Position numbers and translations under genes: made by a program
Shown here: one piece after another, positions 7,486 through 14,956 of the stretch
How the letters are laid out: the number at the start of each line of letters is the position of its first letter
Numbering within the stretch: the first letter of the stretch is position 1
The notes under the pieces: generated by a model
What the model saw: the letters and a program-made list of their open reading frames with translations, nothing else
Databases searched by the model: none
What the model was told of the DNA's origin: nothing
From: OMOG01 sp041485845
GTDB lineage: Bacteria; Acidobacteriota; Terriglobia; Bryobacterales; Bryobacteraceae
DNA length: 16,756 nt
Direction: 5' to 3'
NCBI GenBank assembly: GCA_041485845.1
Contig: JBGPKH010000133.1
Location: forward strand, 1-16,756

Positions 7486-8145
7486 ATGAAATCGATAGTG
7501 GTTCTACTCGCCGCACTCTGCGCCGCGTGCGCGGGCTTCGCGGAAACGATCAACTTTGACAACGCCACACCCGGGGCGGCGCCCTCCGGTTGGACAGTCG
7601 CCATGACCCACAAAGGCGGAGCGCCCAAGTGGGAGATCCTCAAAGACGATTCGGCGCCGAGCAAGCCGAATGTGCTGGCACAGGTATCCAAGGATGCGGC
7701 CGGCGGACGATTTCCGCTGGCGGTCTACGAGAAGGCCAGCGTGAAGGACGGAACGTTGTCCGTCAAGTTCAAGACCATTTCCGGCGGCGTGGACCAGGCG
7801 GCTGGTCTCGTCTGGCGCTACAAGGATCCGGACAACTACTACATCGTCCGGGCGAACGCGTTGGAGGACAATGTCGTGTTGTACAAAGTCGAGAAGGGCG
7901 AGCGAATCGCGCTGGCTCCCAAAGGCACTCCATCCAAGACCTACGGTGTGAAGCATCGCGTTCCGAAGCAAACCTGGAGTACGCTCAGCGTAGCCTTCCA
8001 AGGCAACGTTTTCGCAGTCAGCTTCGATGGCCGGAAGCTCTTCGACGTAGAGGACTCCACCTTCGCCGCAGCCGGCAAGGCCGGGCTATGGACCAAAGCC
8101 GACAGCGTCACCTACTTCGACGATTTCCAGATTGAAGGCAAGTAA
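7486..8145 (+). CDS. Exported concanavalin-like (LamG/DUF1080-type) protein
   Basis: 219 residues with a clear signal peptide (MKSIVVLLAALCAACAGFA, likely cleaved before ETINF). The mature part is a beta-sandwich type seen in LamG, DUF1080 and GH16-like proteins: a repeated strand pattern with GLVWRYKDPDNYYIVRAN at about residues 105-122, WSTLSVAFQGNVFAVSFDG around 165-183, and a terminal SVTYFDDFQIEGK. It probably binds or acts on a carbohydrate or other surface ligand outside the cytoplasm. I see no catalytic signature that allows a more exact call. The start is fixed by AAGGGAG (7472-7478) before the ATG. It is the only intact gene among the surrounding remnants and follows the ChrA and LppY remnants on the same strand, so it may have been the last gene of their operon and has lost its original promoter (inference). 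Confidence 0.85.
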   Translation: MKSIVVLLAALCAACAGFAETINFDNATPGAAPSGWTVAMTHKGGAPKWEILKDDSAPSKPNVLAQVSKDAAGGRFPLAVYEKASVKDGTLSVKFKTISGGVDQAAGLVWRYKDPDNYYIVRANALEDNVVLYKVEKGERIALAPKGTPSKTYGVKHRVPKQTWSTLSVAFQGNVFAVSFDGRKLFDVEDSTFAAAGKAGLWTKADSVTYFDDFQIEGK

Positions 8146-8157
8146 CGCACCGGCTCC

Positions 8158-8760
8158 ATGCGGCGATCGATCCGAGTCTGCGCGGCTGCTTTGCGCCTGG
8201 TCTCCTGCGCCCAGGCCCAGAACCGGGGATCCAGTGGCAAGAGGCGAAGACGATCGTCGACCTGGTGCAGCAGTCGCCAAAGCCGGGAGCGCCCAGCCCG
8301 TATCGGACCAGGGTCCGTGCTCTGGTACGGGACAACAAGCTGTATTTCGGATTCGCGTGCACCGCTCCGGCCCCGGCAGCGATTGCCGTCCACAGGATGC
8401 AGCGCGACGGCAAAGTCGAGGGCGACGACGGTGTGGCGATCGTTCTGGATACCTATGGCGATCGCCGCACAGGCTACTTCTTCCGTGTCAATGCAGCGGG
8501 CCCCCGGGTGGACGGATTGATCGCCGGTTACGAGGAGCCGAGACTCGACTGGGACGGCGCCTGGGATGCACGAACCGCCCGGACGGTTGACGGCTGGTCA
8601 GCCGAGATCCCGCACCGTCTTGCGCTGGAACTCCCGGACGCTCGATTCGGCCCTGTACGACCTCAGCCGAACCGGTTCACCGGGCGGCCTCGCGGTACTG
8701 GAACAAGGGCGCGGCATCGAAGGGAGCCCGTTCGCCGTGGGGCGCGTGCAGACCGATTTC
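8158..8760 (+). pseudogene. CBM9/DUF5916-like exported protein remnant
   Basis: Starts 12 bp after the preceding stop. A signal-peptide-like start (MRRSIRVCAAALRLVSCAQAQ) is in one frame. From about 8210-8222 the sequence continues in a second frame as GIQWQEAKTIVDLVQQSPKP, then the carbohydrate-binding-module-9-like core: RTRVRALVRDNKLYFGF, VLDTYGDRRTGYFFRVN and WDGAWDARTARTVDGWSAEI. Near 8630-8645 the frame changes again to DLSRTGSPGGLAVLEQGRGI and FAVGRVQTDF, a block that follows the CBM9 domain in DUF5916 proteins. These proteins normally run on for several hundred residues as a predicted outer-membrane barrel; nothing of that remains. With two frameshifts and the truncation it is not functional. 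The exact family name is from recall of the motifs, so moderately sure. Confidence 0.75.
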
Positions 8761-8963
8761 CATGTTCGCCGGGGTGCGGCACGAAGGCGAATATGTGAGC
8801 GAGGATCAGGATACTTCGGCACTCGCCAAGAAATGACCCAGGTGCGGGTTGATTTTGCATCATCCCCGCCGAAGGCGGTGACGTTCTGAGTTCCCAGGGG
8901 AGACCGCGTGCATCCGGGGCAACGATCAACCGTCCGGAACTGCCGGACCGGCCCGCGACAGAA

Positions 8964-8979
8964 TTTGGCGTGCGCCAAA
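8964..8979. promoter_or_regulatory. Palindrome TTTGGCG-tg-CGCCAAA
   Basis: Perfect 7-bp arms separated by 2 bp, the shape of a binding site for a dimeric repressor. The right half-site recurs as TGCGACAAA (8994-9002) and TGCGCCAAA (9011-9019). No intact gene starts directly beside it, so it may be an orphan operator or chance. Confidence 0.3.
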
Positions 8980-8990
8980 ACACGGCGGCG

Positions 8991-9024
8991 CCTTGCGACA
9001 AACGGCTCCTTGCGCCAAACGGTT
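8991..9024. repeat. 17-bp tandem repeat, two copies
   Basis: CCTTGCGACAAACGGCT (8991-9007) is followed directly by CCTTGCGCCAAACGGTT (9008-9024), with two mismatches. A third start, CCTTCGCGG, follows at 9025. Too short and too few copies for a CRISPR array. Confidence 0.7.
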
Positions 9025-9065
9025 CCTTCGCGGGGCCGGGTGGGTCACCTTTGGCGAGCACCCCC

Positions 9066-9194
9066 GGCGCTTCGCCGGAGCACCACGTGCTCGAATTGGC
9101 GCTGCAAATGGGCCGGCTGCCGCGCGACGGCCCGGCGACCCACATGGTTCGCGGGCGGGACACCGAGAATCGTGGGAGTCGGCGCCCTGGCTAG
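9066..9194 (+). pseudogene. Fragment of a paralogue of the degenerate-GGDEF gene
   Basis: Positions 9066-9159 align without gaps to 4519-4612, codons 14-45 of the GGDEF-like gene, with 79 of 94 bases identical by hand count. The translation ASPEHHVLELALQMGRL and then ATHMVRGR corresponds to ASPKHDVLEAALQMCRL and ATHTVHGR. After the RGR the similarity stops and the frame ends at 9194, so at most about 35 codons of homology are left. The substitutions partly preserve codon frame, which suggests descent from a once-functional relative; a recent copy of the neighbouring gene fits less well. Confidence 0.75.
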
Positions 9195-9230
9195 GCTTCG
9201 ATAGAGCGCAAATATGGATGCGTCAGCGCT

Positions 9231-9271
9231 ACTCGAAACCGTCCCGGGGATGGGGCGCGGGACATTCGAGT
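9231..9271 (-). terminator. Imperfect hairpin downstream of the tad operon
   Basis: ACTCGAA (9231-9237) and GTCCCG (9241-9246) pair with CGGGAC (9258-9263) and TTCGAGT (9265-9271), leaving small bulges and an 11-base loop. It lies 30 bp after the stop of the last operon gene. There is no T run on either strand, so it is at best an atypical terminator or an RNA 3'-end protecting structure. Confidence 0.4.
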
Positions 9272-9300
9272 CGCCACGCCCCCAAACCGCCGCATCCCGG

Positions 9301-9393
9301 TTATTCGGTTTTGCTGCGGCGCCGCATGAAAATCAGAATCCCAATAACCAGCGCCAGGGCGGCGCATACAAGGCGAAGGGTTGTTCCATCCAT
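9301..9393 (-). CDS. Small single-span membrane peptide (30 aa) at the end of the tad operon
   Basis: Thirty-codon frame on the minus strand: MDGTTLRLVCAALALVI, then GILIFMRRRSKTE and TAA (9301-9303). Residues about 6-23 form one strongly hydrophobic helix, followed by the basic tail MRRRSK, which predicts the C-terminus in the cytoplasm. AGGAG (9401-9405) lies 7 bases before the ATG, an ideal spacing. It begins 33 bp after the tadC stop on the same strand, so it should be on the same transcript. I recognise no family. A small accessory of the Tad inner-membrane platform is the natural guess but is only inference from position. A competing out-of-frame ATG at 9410 gives a 25-residue peptide with no hydrophobic span and no comparable ribosome site. 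Confidence 0.65.
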   Translation of the reverse strand: MDGTTLRLVCAALALVIGILIFMRRRSKTE

Positions 9394-9426
9394 TGCACTA
9401 CTCCTTTCATGGTTTATATCGGCTGT

Positions 9427-10344
9427 TTACATGTTTTCGATCATAGGGAGAAGATCCCGCACCATGCGCGTGATTACGGGGCCCACCGTCACCACAAACA
9501 GAGACGGCAGGATGCAGAAGAATATGGGAAACACCAGCTTGACAGCCAGCTTGGCGGCCTGTTCCTCGGCCCGCTGCCGGGCCATTACCCGCATGTAGTC
9601 GGAGTGCCCGCGCAGGCTTTGGGCGATGCTGGTGCCGAAGCGATCCGTCTGGATCAGCACAGCCACGAGCTTTTTCAATTCCTCGACGCCGGTGCGGTCG
9701 GCGAGGTTCCGCAGCGCCTCGACGCGGCGCTTGCCGGCGCGCATTTCGAGGTTCATCACGGTGAATTCTTCACAAATCTGGGGGTACGCAAACTGGAGTT
9801 CTTTGGCGACCTGCACGGTGGTCTGGTCGAGGCCCAGACCCGACTCTACGCAGACCACCATGAGGTCCAGCGCGTTCGGCAGCCCTTTCTCTATGGCATG
9901 CCGGCGGCGGCCGATGCGGAACTGCAGGTACCGCATGGGCGCCATGTAACCCACGATCGCGGCGCCGCCGGCGGTAAGCAGGAGTTTGTCCCCGGCCGTA
10001 TGGTTTTTCAGACCTACGCCCAGTGCGGCCAGGGTGAAAACCACGACTGAGACCCCTCTCACGCCGTTGAAGATCAGGGGCGCGCTGGGACTGCGGAACC
10101 CGGCGCCGATCAGGCGTTTCTTGAGCCGCGGCAAGTCCTTCGGCGATGCCGGAACAAATGCGCCTACCCAGCTCACCAGCTCATGCCAGATCAGGCTAGC
10201 CGACGGAATAAACGGAGCCACGGTCTGGCCGCGCGGTGCGATCCGGTCCACGGCGCGAGCCCGCCAGTCCGACAGGTTCAGAGCCAGGAAGGCGGTGAAG
10301 GCCGCGACGGTTAAGAAGACCAGAGCGGTAAGTAATCCAAGCAA
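9427..10344 (-). CDS. tadC: TadC, Flp/Tad pilus inner-membrane platform protein
   Basis: 305 residues, normal size for TadC, a type II secretion F-domain protein that forms the inner-membrane platform with TadB. There is an N-terminal membrane span (about 1-22), two central spans (about 98-112 and 121-137), then the cytoplasmic F domain (about 150-265; LPNALDLMVVCVESGLGL at 155-172, with EEQAAKLAVKL at 260-270), and a last span (about 271-292). The start is TTG at 10344, preceded by GAGGT six bases upstream and lying 2 bp after the tadB stop. No in-frame ATG lies nearby, so this TTG is the best start. Translation is probably coupled to tadB. Confidence 0.92.
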   Translation of the reverse strand: MLGLLTALVFLTVAAFTAFLALNLSDWRARAVDRIAPRGQTVAPFIPSASLIWHELVSWVGAFVPASPKDLPRLKKRLIGAGFRSPSAPLIFNGVRGVSVVVFTLAALGVGLKNHTAGDKLLLTAGGAAIVGYMAPMRYLQFRIGRRRHAIEKGLPNALDLMVVCVESGLGLDQTTVQVAKELQFAYPQICEEFTVMNLEMRAGKRRVEALRNLADRTGVEELKKLVAVLIQTDRFGTSIAQSLRGHSDYMRVMARQRAEEQAAKLAVKLVFPIFFCILPSLFVVTVGPVITRMVRDLLPMIENM

Positions 10345-10346
10345 TG

Positions 10347-11318
10347 CTAGACCTCGATGGTTACGATCTTGCGAATGATCAGGTAGCCGATCACCAGGAG
10401 TCCCACTGCGGCCCCCAGCAGTTGATGCCCGATCGGGTCGACGACGAAGAACCTTGCATAATCCGGATTCACCATGAACATCAGGGCGGCTACGCCCACC
10501 GGGATCAGCGCCAGTATGCGTCCCGACATGAGCCCTTGGGCGCTGATGGCGCGGATCCGGGCACGCAGCTTGAAGCGCTCGCGGATGATGTGGGCCAGCT
10601 TGTCCAGCAACTCAGCCAGGTTGCCTCCGGTGCGCTTCTGCAGCAGCACCGCCGATACGAAGAACTGGACATCCATGGAAGGGATGCGGCGGGAGAGTTT
10701 TTTCAAGACGATCTCCAGCGGCTGCCCCAGGTTTTGCTCCTCGAAAGTGCGGCGAAACTCGCCGGCCAGCGGCTCGCTGAATTCGCGGTAAACCATTTCG
10801 AGCGAGACGGAGAATGCATGGCCGGCGCGCATCGACCGGGAGATGAACTCCAGGCAGTCCGGGAACTGCTCCTCGAACATTCGCACACGCTTGCCCGCCT
10901 TGCGCTTCACGTACAAGAATGGCGCCAAGGCGGCGAGCCCGCCAGCCGCCACGGCAAGCACCGTCTGACGATTCTGCGTCAGGAGTGTGGCGAGGGCAAA
11001 GACGGCCAGAAACGCGCCTATGGAACGATGCATGAGCCCGGCTGCTCCCCACTTGAGCGCAGCGGTTTCCAGCAGTTCCTCGGCGCCCTGTTTCAGGCGC
11101 AACCGTTCGAGAATTTTAGTAGCGAACCGGCCCCGGACGGCATCGCTGATCTGCATCAGCACGGGCTGGGCGGACCGCCGTACGGCCGCCAGCACCCGAT
11201 CTTTGCCGCTGAAGCGCCGCAGCGTGGCGGCGCGCAGCCGGCGATCCTGCCATCCCGATACCACGGCGTACGCGGTGAGGCTCGCGAAGAAGGCGACCAT
11301 GAAAATCGACAGGCTCAT
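10347..11318 (-). CDS. tadB: TadB, Flp/Tad pilus inner-membrane platform protein
   Basis: 323 residues. The pattern is typical of TadB: an N-terminal span (about 1-22), two central spans (about 98-135), a cytoplasmic type II secretion F domain containing FEEQFPDCLEFISRSMRAG and LLQKRTGGNLAELLDKLA, then two C-terminal spans separated by the short loop NPDYARFFVVDPIG. That loop motif is characteristic of the family. The ATG at 11318 overlaps the tadA stop as ATGA (11315-11318), so I prefer it to the TTG five codons upstream. It should pair with TadC to hold the pilus base and contact the TadA ATPase. Confidence 0.93.
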   Translation of the reverse strand: MSLSIFMVAFFASLTAYAVVSGWQDRRLRAATLRRFSGKDRVLAAVRRSAQPVLMQISDAVRGRFATKILERLRLKQGAEELLETAALKWGAAGLMHRSIGAFLAVFALATLLTQNRQTVLAVAAGGLAALAPFLYVKRKAGKRVRMFEEQFPDCLEFISRSMRAGHAFSVSLEMVYREFSEPLAGEFRRTFEEQNLGQPLEIVLKKLSRRIPSMDVQFFVSAVLLQKRTGGNLAELLDKLAHIIRERFKLRARIRAISAQGLMSGRILALIPVGVAALMFMVNPDYARFFVVDPIGHQLLGAAVGLLVIGYLIIRKIVTIEV

Positions 11319-12682
11319 GCGGGCCCCACACAAACGATCTCGTCAAACAGATCCACCGGCAGCCGGACACCGGCGGCGATCAGCTTCTCATTGAATTTCG
11401 GCAGGATTCCGGTAGCCGCAAATCGCCCGATCACCTGGCCATCCGGTGAAACGCCCCGTTTCTCGAAAACAAAAATATCCTGCAGGGTCACGATATCCGT
11501 TTCGATTCCGGTGACCTCCGTAATATGGGTTACGCGCCGCGTGCCATCGCTGAACCGGGAAGCCTGGACCAGGATATGCACCGCCGAGGCGATCTGTTGC
11601 CGCACGGCCGTCAGATGCATGTTGGCGTTGGCCAGCGTGACCATCACCTCGAGGCGTGAGATGGCATCGCGCGGGCTGTTGGCGTGCACCGTAGTCAACG
11701 ACCCGTCGTGGCCCGTGTTCATGGCCTGCAGCATGTCGAGGGCTTCTTCGCCGCGGACCTCGCCCACGATGATGCGATCCGGCCGCATACGCAGGCTGTT
11801 GACCAGCAACTGACGCTGCCGCACGGCGCCCTGTCCCTCCACGTTGGCCGGCCGGGTCTCCAGGCGCACCACATGGGGCTGCTTGAGCTGCAGTTCGGCG
11901 GCATCCTCAATGGTGACGATGCGCTCCTTGGGAGAGATGAATATGGATAACGCGTTGAGAAGCGTGGTCTTGCCCGCGCCCGTGCCTCCCGAAACGATAA
12001 TGTTGAGGCGGGCTTTCACCGCAGCCTGGAGCAGTTCTACCATGCCGGGCGTGAGCGAGCCCTTTTTTACCAGGTCGCCGGGCATCAGTTTGTCGGTGCT
12101 GAAGCGTCGTATGGAAAGCAGCGGCCCATCCACCGCCAGGGGCGGGATGATGGCGTTGACGCGCGAGCCGTCGGTCAGACGGGCGTCCACCATGGGATTC
12201 GATTCGTCCACCCGCCGGCCCACCTGCGAGACGATTCGGTCGATGATGCGCAACAGGTGGCCGTCATCGTGGAAACGAACGCTGGTCAATTCCAGGAGGC
12301 CGTTGCGCTCCACGTACACCTGGCGATGCCCATTCACCAGAATGTCGGAGATCGACGGGTCCTGGAGCAGGGGCTCGAGGGGACCCAGTCCAAAGACCTC
12401 GTGCAGCACCTCTTCGCTGATCTGCCGCTTTTCAGTGGCGGTCAGGAGGGTGGGCTCGGTTTCCACGATGGTGAGTACGGCCTGCCGCACCTCGCTTCGA
12501 ATGTGGTCATTGTCGATGCTGGCTAGCGCTTCCAGATTGATCCGGTCGAGCAGCTTGCGGTGCAGGGTGAACTTGAGCTCCTGGTATTCGGGTTTCAACT
12601 CCGCCTTGCGCGCGGAGTTACGCAACAGCCGCTGGTCCCAGCTCAACTCTTCGGCGCTTTCGGTGCTGAGTTCGCTAATCAT
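11315..12682 (-). CDS. tadA: TadA/CpaF secretion ATPase
   Basis: 455-residue type II/IV secretion motor ATPase of the CpaF/TadA subfamily, which powers assembly of Flp pili from the cytoplasmic face. Motifs: Walker A GGTGAGKTT (232-240), Asp box TIEDAAEL (257-264), Walker B region RIIVGEVRGEEALDML (303-318) and His box TGHDGSLTTVHANS (323-336). The N-terminal domain (about 35-215) contains the usual LGPLEPLLQDPSISDILVNG (99-118). All catalytic residues are present, so it should be active. The ATG overlaps the cpaC stop as ATGA (12679-12682) and the gene's own stop overlaps tadB, so three genes are translationally coupled. Confidence 0.97.
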   Translation of the reverse strand: MISELSTESAEELSWDQRLLRNSARKAELKPEYQELKFTLHRKLLDRINLEALASIDNDHIRSEVRQAVLTIVETEPTLLTATEKRQISEEVLHEVFGLGPLEPLLQDPSISDILVNGHRQVYVERNGLLELTSVRFHDDGHLLRIIDRIVSQVGRRVDESNPMVDARLTDGSRVNAIIPPLAVDGPLLSIRRFSTDKLMPGDLVKKGSLTPGMVELLQAAVKARLNIIVSGGTGAGKTTLLNALSIFISPKERIVTIEDAAELQLKQPHVVRLETRPANVEGQGAVRQRQLLVNSLRMRPDRIIVGEVRGEEALDMLQAMNTGHDGSLTTVHANSPRDAISRLEVMVTLANANMHLTAVRQQIASAVHILVQASRFSDGTRRVTHITEVTGIETDIVTLQDIFVFEKRGVSPDGQVIGRFAATGILPKFNEKLIAAGVRLPVDLFDEIVCVGPA

Positions 12683-14052
12683 TTTTCTGAACCACCGGGC
12701 GTTTCGGTTGAATGGCGCGAGGGCTTTCCTTTTTGCTCTCGCATCACCGGCGAAAGGAAGGGAATGGGCATGGGGATTTCCCAGAGGGCGCCCGTAGCCG
12801 GCTCCGCCATTTCAGGCGTCACGACGACGATCAATTCGGTCTTGGATTTGGTAAGCTGCCGGCTCTTGAACAACGCCCCCAGGATGGGAATATGAGACAG
12901 CCCGGGAACCTGTGAGAGGTTCTGAATCACGCGGTCGTCGATCAAGCCTCCGATCACGAAACTCTGGCCCGGGCCCAGCTCGATATCGGTCTCCATACGG
13001 CGCGTGGAGAGCGCCGGAATGTTGATCCCCGAGACCGTAACGCCGTTGCTCGAATCGATGCTCGATACCTCCGGTTTCACGTGCAGGCGGATGGTGCCAT
13101 GGGCCGTAATCTGTGGCAGGAACGACAGCTTGATTCCGTACTCGCGGAACACCACGGAAATGGCGCCGGCGTTGCCTGCCTGGGCTACGGGAATGGGGAA
13201 TTCGCCGCCCGCCAGAAAGCTCGCCTCTTTCCCGTTGCTCGCCACCAGATTGGGTTCGGCCAGAATCTGCAACAGGCCGCGCGTCTGCAGATCGCGGATC
13301 AAAACTCCCAGGTTCAGGTCCGGGCGGAACGCGAAAATGTTGAGCACGTCGGAGAGCGAAAACGTGCTGGTGGCTCCGGCGGCGCTGCCGGGAATCGTGC
13401 CGGTCAACTGCCCCGGGTTGCCCGAGGGGAATTGGCCCGACGTGATTCGCCCCGGCGTATTGAGAACCCCGGTGGACAGGAGGTTCACTCCGAACGCCGA
13501 AGCGGCGGTCCGATTCAATTCCGCGAACTTGACGTGCAGGACCACCTGCTTCTCCACGCCTGGAGGAGTGACTTTCAGGTTACTGACGGCTCCCTTCACC
13601 GAAGCCGCTACCAGCGCCAGGGCGCGGTCAGCCAGGGCCTGGCTGCCGACCTTTCCCACCAACGCCAGAGAATCGCGCGACGCGCGAATCTCGATTTCTT
13701 CGCCGGGGAACGCATCGTGCACCAGCCGCCGCAGCGGTTCCAGGTTGGCCTCGACCGTCACTTCGTAGACCTTGCGGTCGCCGGTTTTGGACCAGATGAA
13801 GAGCGTAGCCTGCCCCAGCGCTTTGGCATGAAACAGGACTTCCTGGTTGCTGGCGGCCACCACGTCCACAATTTCGGGGCTGCTGGTGGCGACTCGCAGC
13901 ACGCCTCTCGGGCAGTCGACCACGATGCCGCGCCCCACCGCAAGGGTGATTTCCGAAGGTCCGGACAGGATTGTGTCGCTCGCCGGCGCGGTGCTTGCGA
14001 GGGCCAGTAGCAGGACCCACGGACCGATTCTCCTCTCAGGTACGAGTCTCAT
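12679..14052 (-). CDS. cpaC: CpaC/RcpA outer-membrane secretin
   Basis: 457-residue secretin of the Flp/Tad system, forming the outer-membrane channel for the pilus. It has a signal peptide (about 1-24, ending in STAPA before SDTIL), then the pilus-assembly N-terminal domain (about 28-100; PRGVLRVATSSPEIVDVVA), a BON/N1-like segment (about 103-165) and the secretin domain (about 235-415). The last contains ILAEPNLVASNGKEASFLAG (263-282) and VPGLSHIPILGALFKS (382-397), the family signature. A polar tail of about 40 residues follows. The ATG lies 1 bp after the cpaB stop. No lipoprotein cysteine is seen at the cleavage site, so it is not a lipidated secretin. Confidence 0.95.
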   Translation of the reverse strand: MRLVPERRIGPWVLLLALASTAPASDTILSGPSEITLAVGRGIVVDCPRGVLRVATSSPEIVDVVAASNQEVLFHAKALGQATLFIWSKTGDRKVYEVTVEANLEPLRRLVHDAFPGEEIEIRASRDSLALVGKVGSQALADRALALVAASVKGAVSNLKVTPPGVEKQVVLHVKFAELNRTAASAFGVNLLSTGVLNTPGRITSGQFPSGNPGQLTGTIPGSAAGATSTFSLSDVLNIFAFRPDLNLGVLIRDLQTRGLLQILAEPNLVASNGKEASFLAGGEFPIPVAQAGNAGAISVVFREYGIKLSFLPQITAHGTIRLHVKPEVSSIDSSNGVTVSGINIPALSTRRMETDIELGPGQSFVIGGLIDDRVIQNLSQVPGLSHIPILGALFKSRQLTKSKTELIVVVTPEMAEPATGALWEIPMPIPFLSPVMREQKGKPSRHSTETPGGSEK

Positions 14053-14053
14053 G

Positions 14054-14956
14054 TCAATTCGCTATTTTCGGTGGGGCCGCCTCGATCGTTTTCTGGTTGC
14101 CGCGGATCATGATGATCTCGTCGGGATGGGGCACGGTGGCCCCGGCCGCTACCAACGGGACCCTGGCCGGCCGCACCGGTTCCGCCGGAGCTTTCCTGGG
14201 ACGATCTGGTTCCGGCTGGGCTGGGGCAGCAGGGCGTACCTGGGGCCCGAGACCATAGAGTTCGCGCACCTGCGAGCCCGGCGTGCGTTCTACCTGTTGG
14301 TCCGTGGAGTTCCGCAGAACCAGTTGAATATGCCCCTCGGTGTTGGACAGCGTCAGGGCCTCGGCCTGCGCCGGATTCACCAGCAGGGTGACTACCGCGG
14401 TGCTGATGGGATGGCTCTTGGCGTCCGTCTGGATGGTCGTCCCGGCCGAGAGCACCAGGATATTCTGCAAGACCGTGTTGGTCATGGTGTCCTCGTGTCC
14501 CGGGGGGCGGCCGGTCACCAGAACATCGACCCGCATTCCGGGCAGCACAAACCCGGCAACCCCCACCACGTCGTTGACGCGAACCGAAATGCCGCGTAGA
14601 CCGGGCGGAATCATGGGGGCCAGCCCCACGCCGCTGCCCTTCGCGCCGATGCGCGCCTCCACCACGGGTTCACCCTGCTCGATGGGGCTCACAACCGGGC
14701 GTTGCAATACCTCTTCCAAGGTGGAAAACGCCCCTTTGGGAAACAGGTGTTCCGGCGCCTCCACAATCTTGACCGACTCCGGGCCGATCACCACGCCGAG
14801 CGGCAGGGCCTGAGCCGCCACAACCAGCGCTTTTCCGCGACCCGGTGCGCCGCGGCGCGTGCCGCTGGCGGCCACCCGGTAGAAAATGGCAGCTACCAGA
14901 AGGGCCCACAGGAGGCTGCTTCCCACGACGATCGCGAATCTTCGATTCAAGCGCAT
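14054..14956 (-). CDS. cpaB: CpaB/RcpC pilus assembly protein
   Basis: 300 residues. One N-terminal membrane anchor (about 8-28) is followed by a SAF domain (about 42-103; ALVVAAQALPLGVVIGPESV) and the RcpC/CpaB domain (GLRGISVRVNDVVGVAG at 119-135, PGMRVDVLVTG at 139-149, VTLLVNPAQAEALTLSNTEG around 190-210). The tail is rich in Pro, Arg and Ala (about 237-275). CpaB is a periplasmic partner of the secretin and is normally encoded directly before it, as here. The ATG directly follows the TGA of the upstream gene. An out-of-frame ATG at 14960 overlaps the junction, and only the 14956 ATG gives the family sequence. Confidence 0.93.
   Translation of the reverse strand: MRLNRRFAIVVGSSLLWALLVAAIFYRVAASGTRRGAPGRGKALVVAAQALPLGVVIGPESVKIVEAPEHLFPKGAFSTLEEVLQRPVVSPIEQGEPVVEARIGAKGSGVGLAPMIPPGLRGISVRVNDVVGVAGFVLPGMRVDVLVTGRPPGHEDTMTNTVLQNILVLSAGTTIQTDAKSHPISTAVVTLLVNPAQAEALTLSNTEGHIQLVLRNSTDQQVERTPGSQVRELYGLGPQVRPAAPAQPEPDRPRKAPAEPVRPARVPLVAAGATVPHPDEIIMIRGNQKTIEAAPPKIAN

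Larger units (their letters stand above)
8761..9065. other. Non-coding stretch with palindrome and short repeats
   Basis: No supportable gene. A short plus-strand frame (from 8765: FAGVRHEGEYVSEDQDTSA, then LAKK and a stop at about 8836) has gene-like composition and may be the tail of another lost gene, but I cannot name it. The second half holds the 16-bp palindrome at 8964-8979 and the 17-bp tandem repeat at 8991-9024. Confidence 0.4.

Noticed and set aside
6929..7489. Reading 6929-7489 as an intact 186-residue gene
   Set aside because: Family motifs switch frame at about 6980, 7285 and 7355, and one is on the opposite strand, so this frame is only part of a broken gene.
8765..8836. Short plus-strand frame FAGVRHEGEYVSEDQDTSA as the tail of a named gene
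   Set aside because: Looks protein-like but too short to assign, with no start or neighbouring homology in the same frame.
8991..9024. Possible start of a CRISPR array
   Set aside because: Only two imperfect 17-bp units placed directly end to end, with no spacers and no cas genes.
9333..9410. Alternative 25-codon peptide from the minus-strand ATG at 9410
   Set aside because: No suitably placed ribosome site and no hydrophobic helix; the frame from 9393 has both.
10344..11813. 489-codon plus-strand open frame across tadC/tadB/tadA
   Set aside because: Antisense to well-conserved tad genes; low-complexity translation without domains, produced by high GC.
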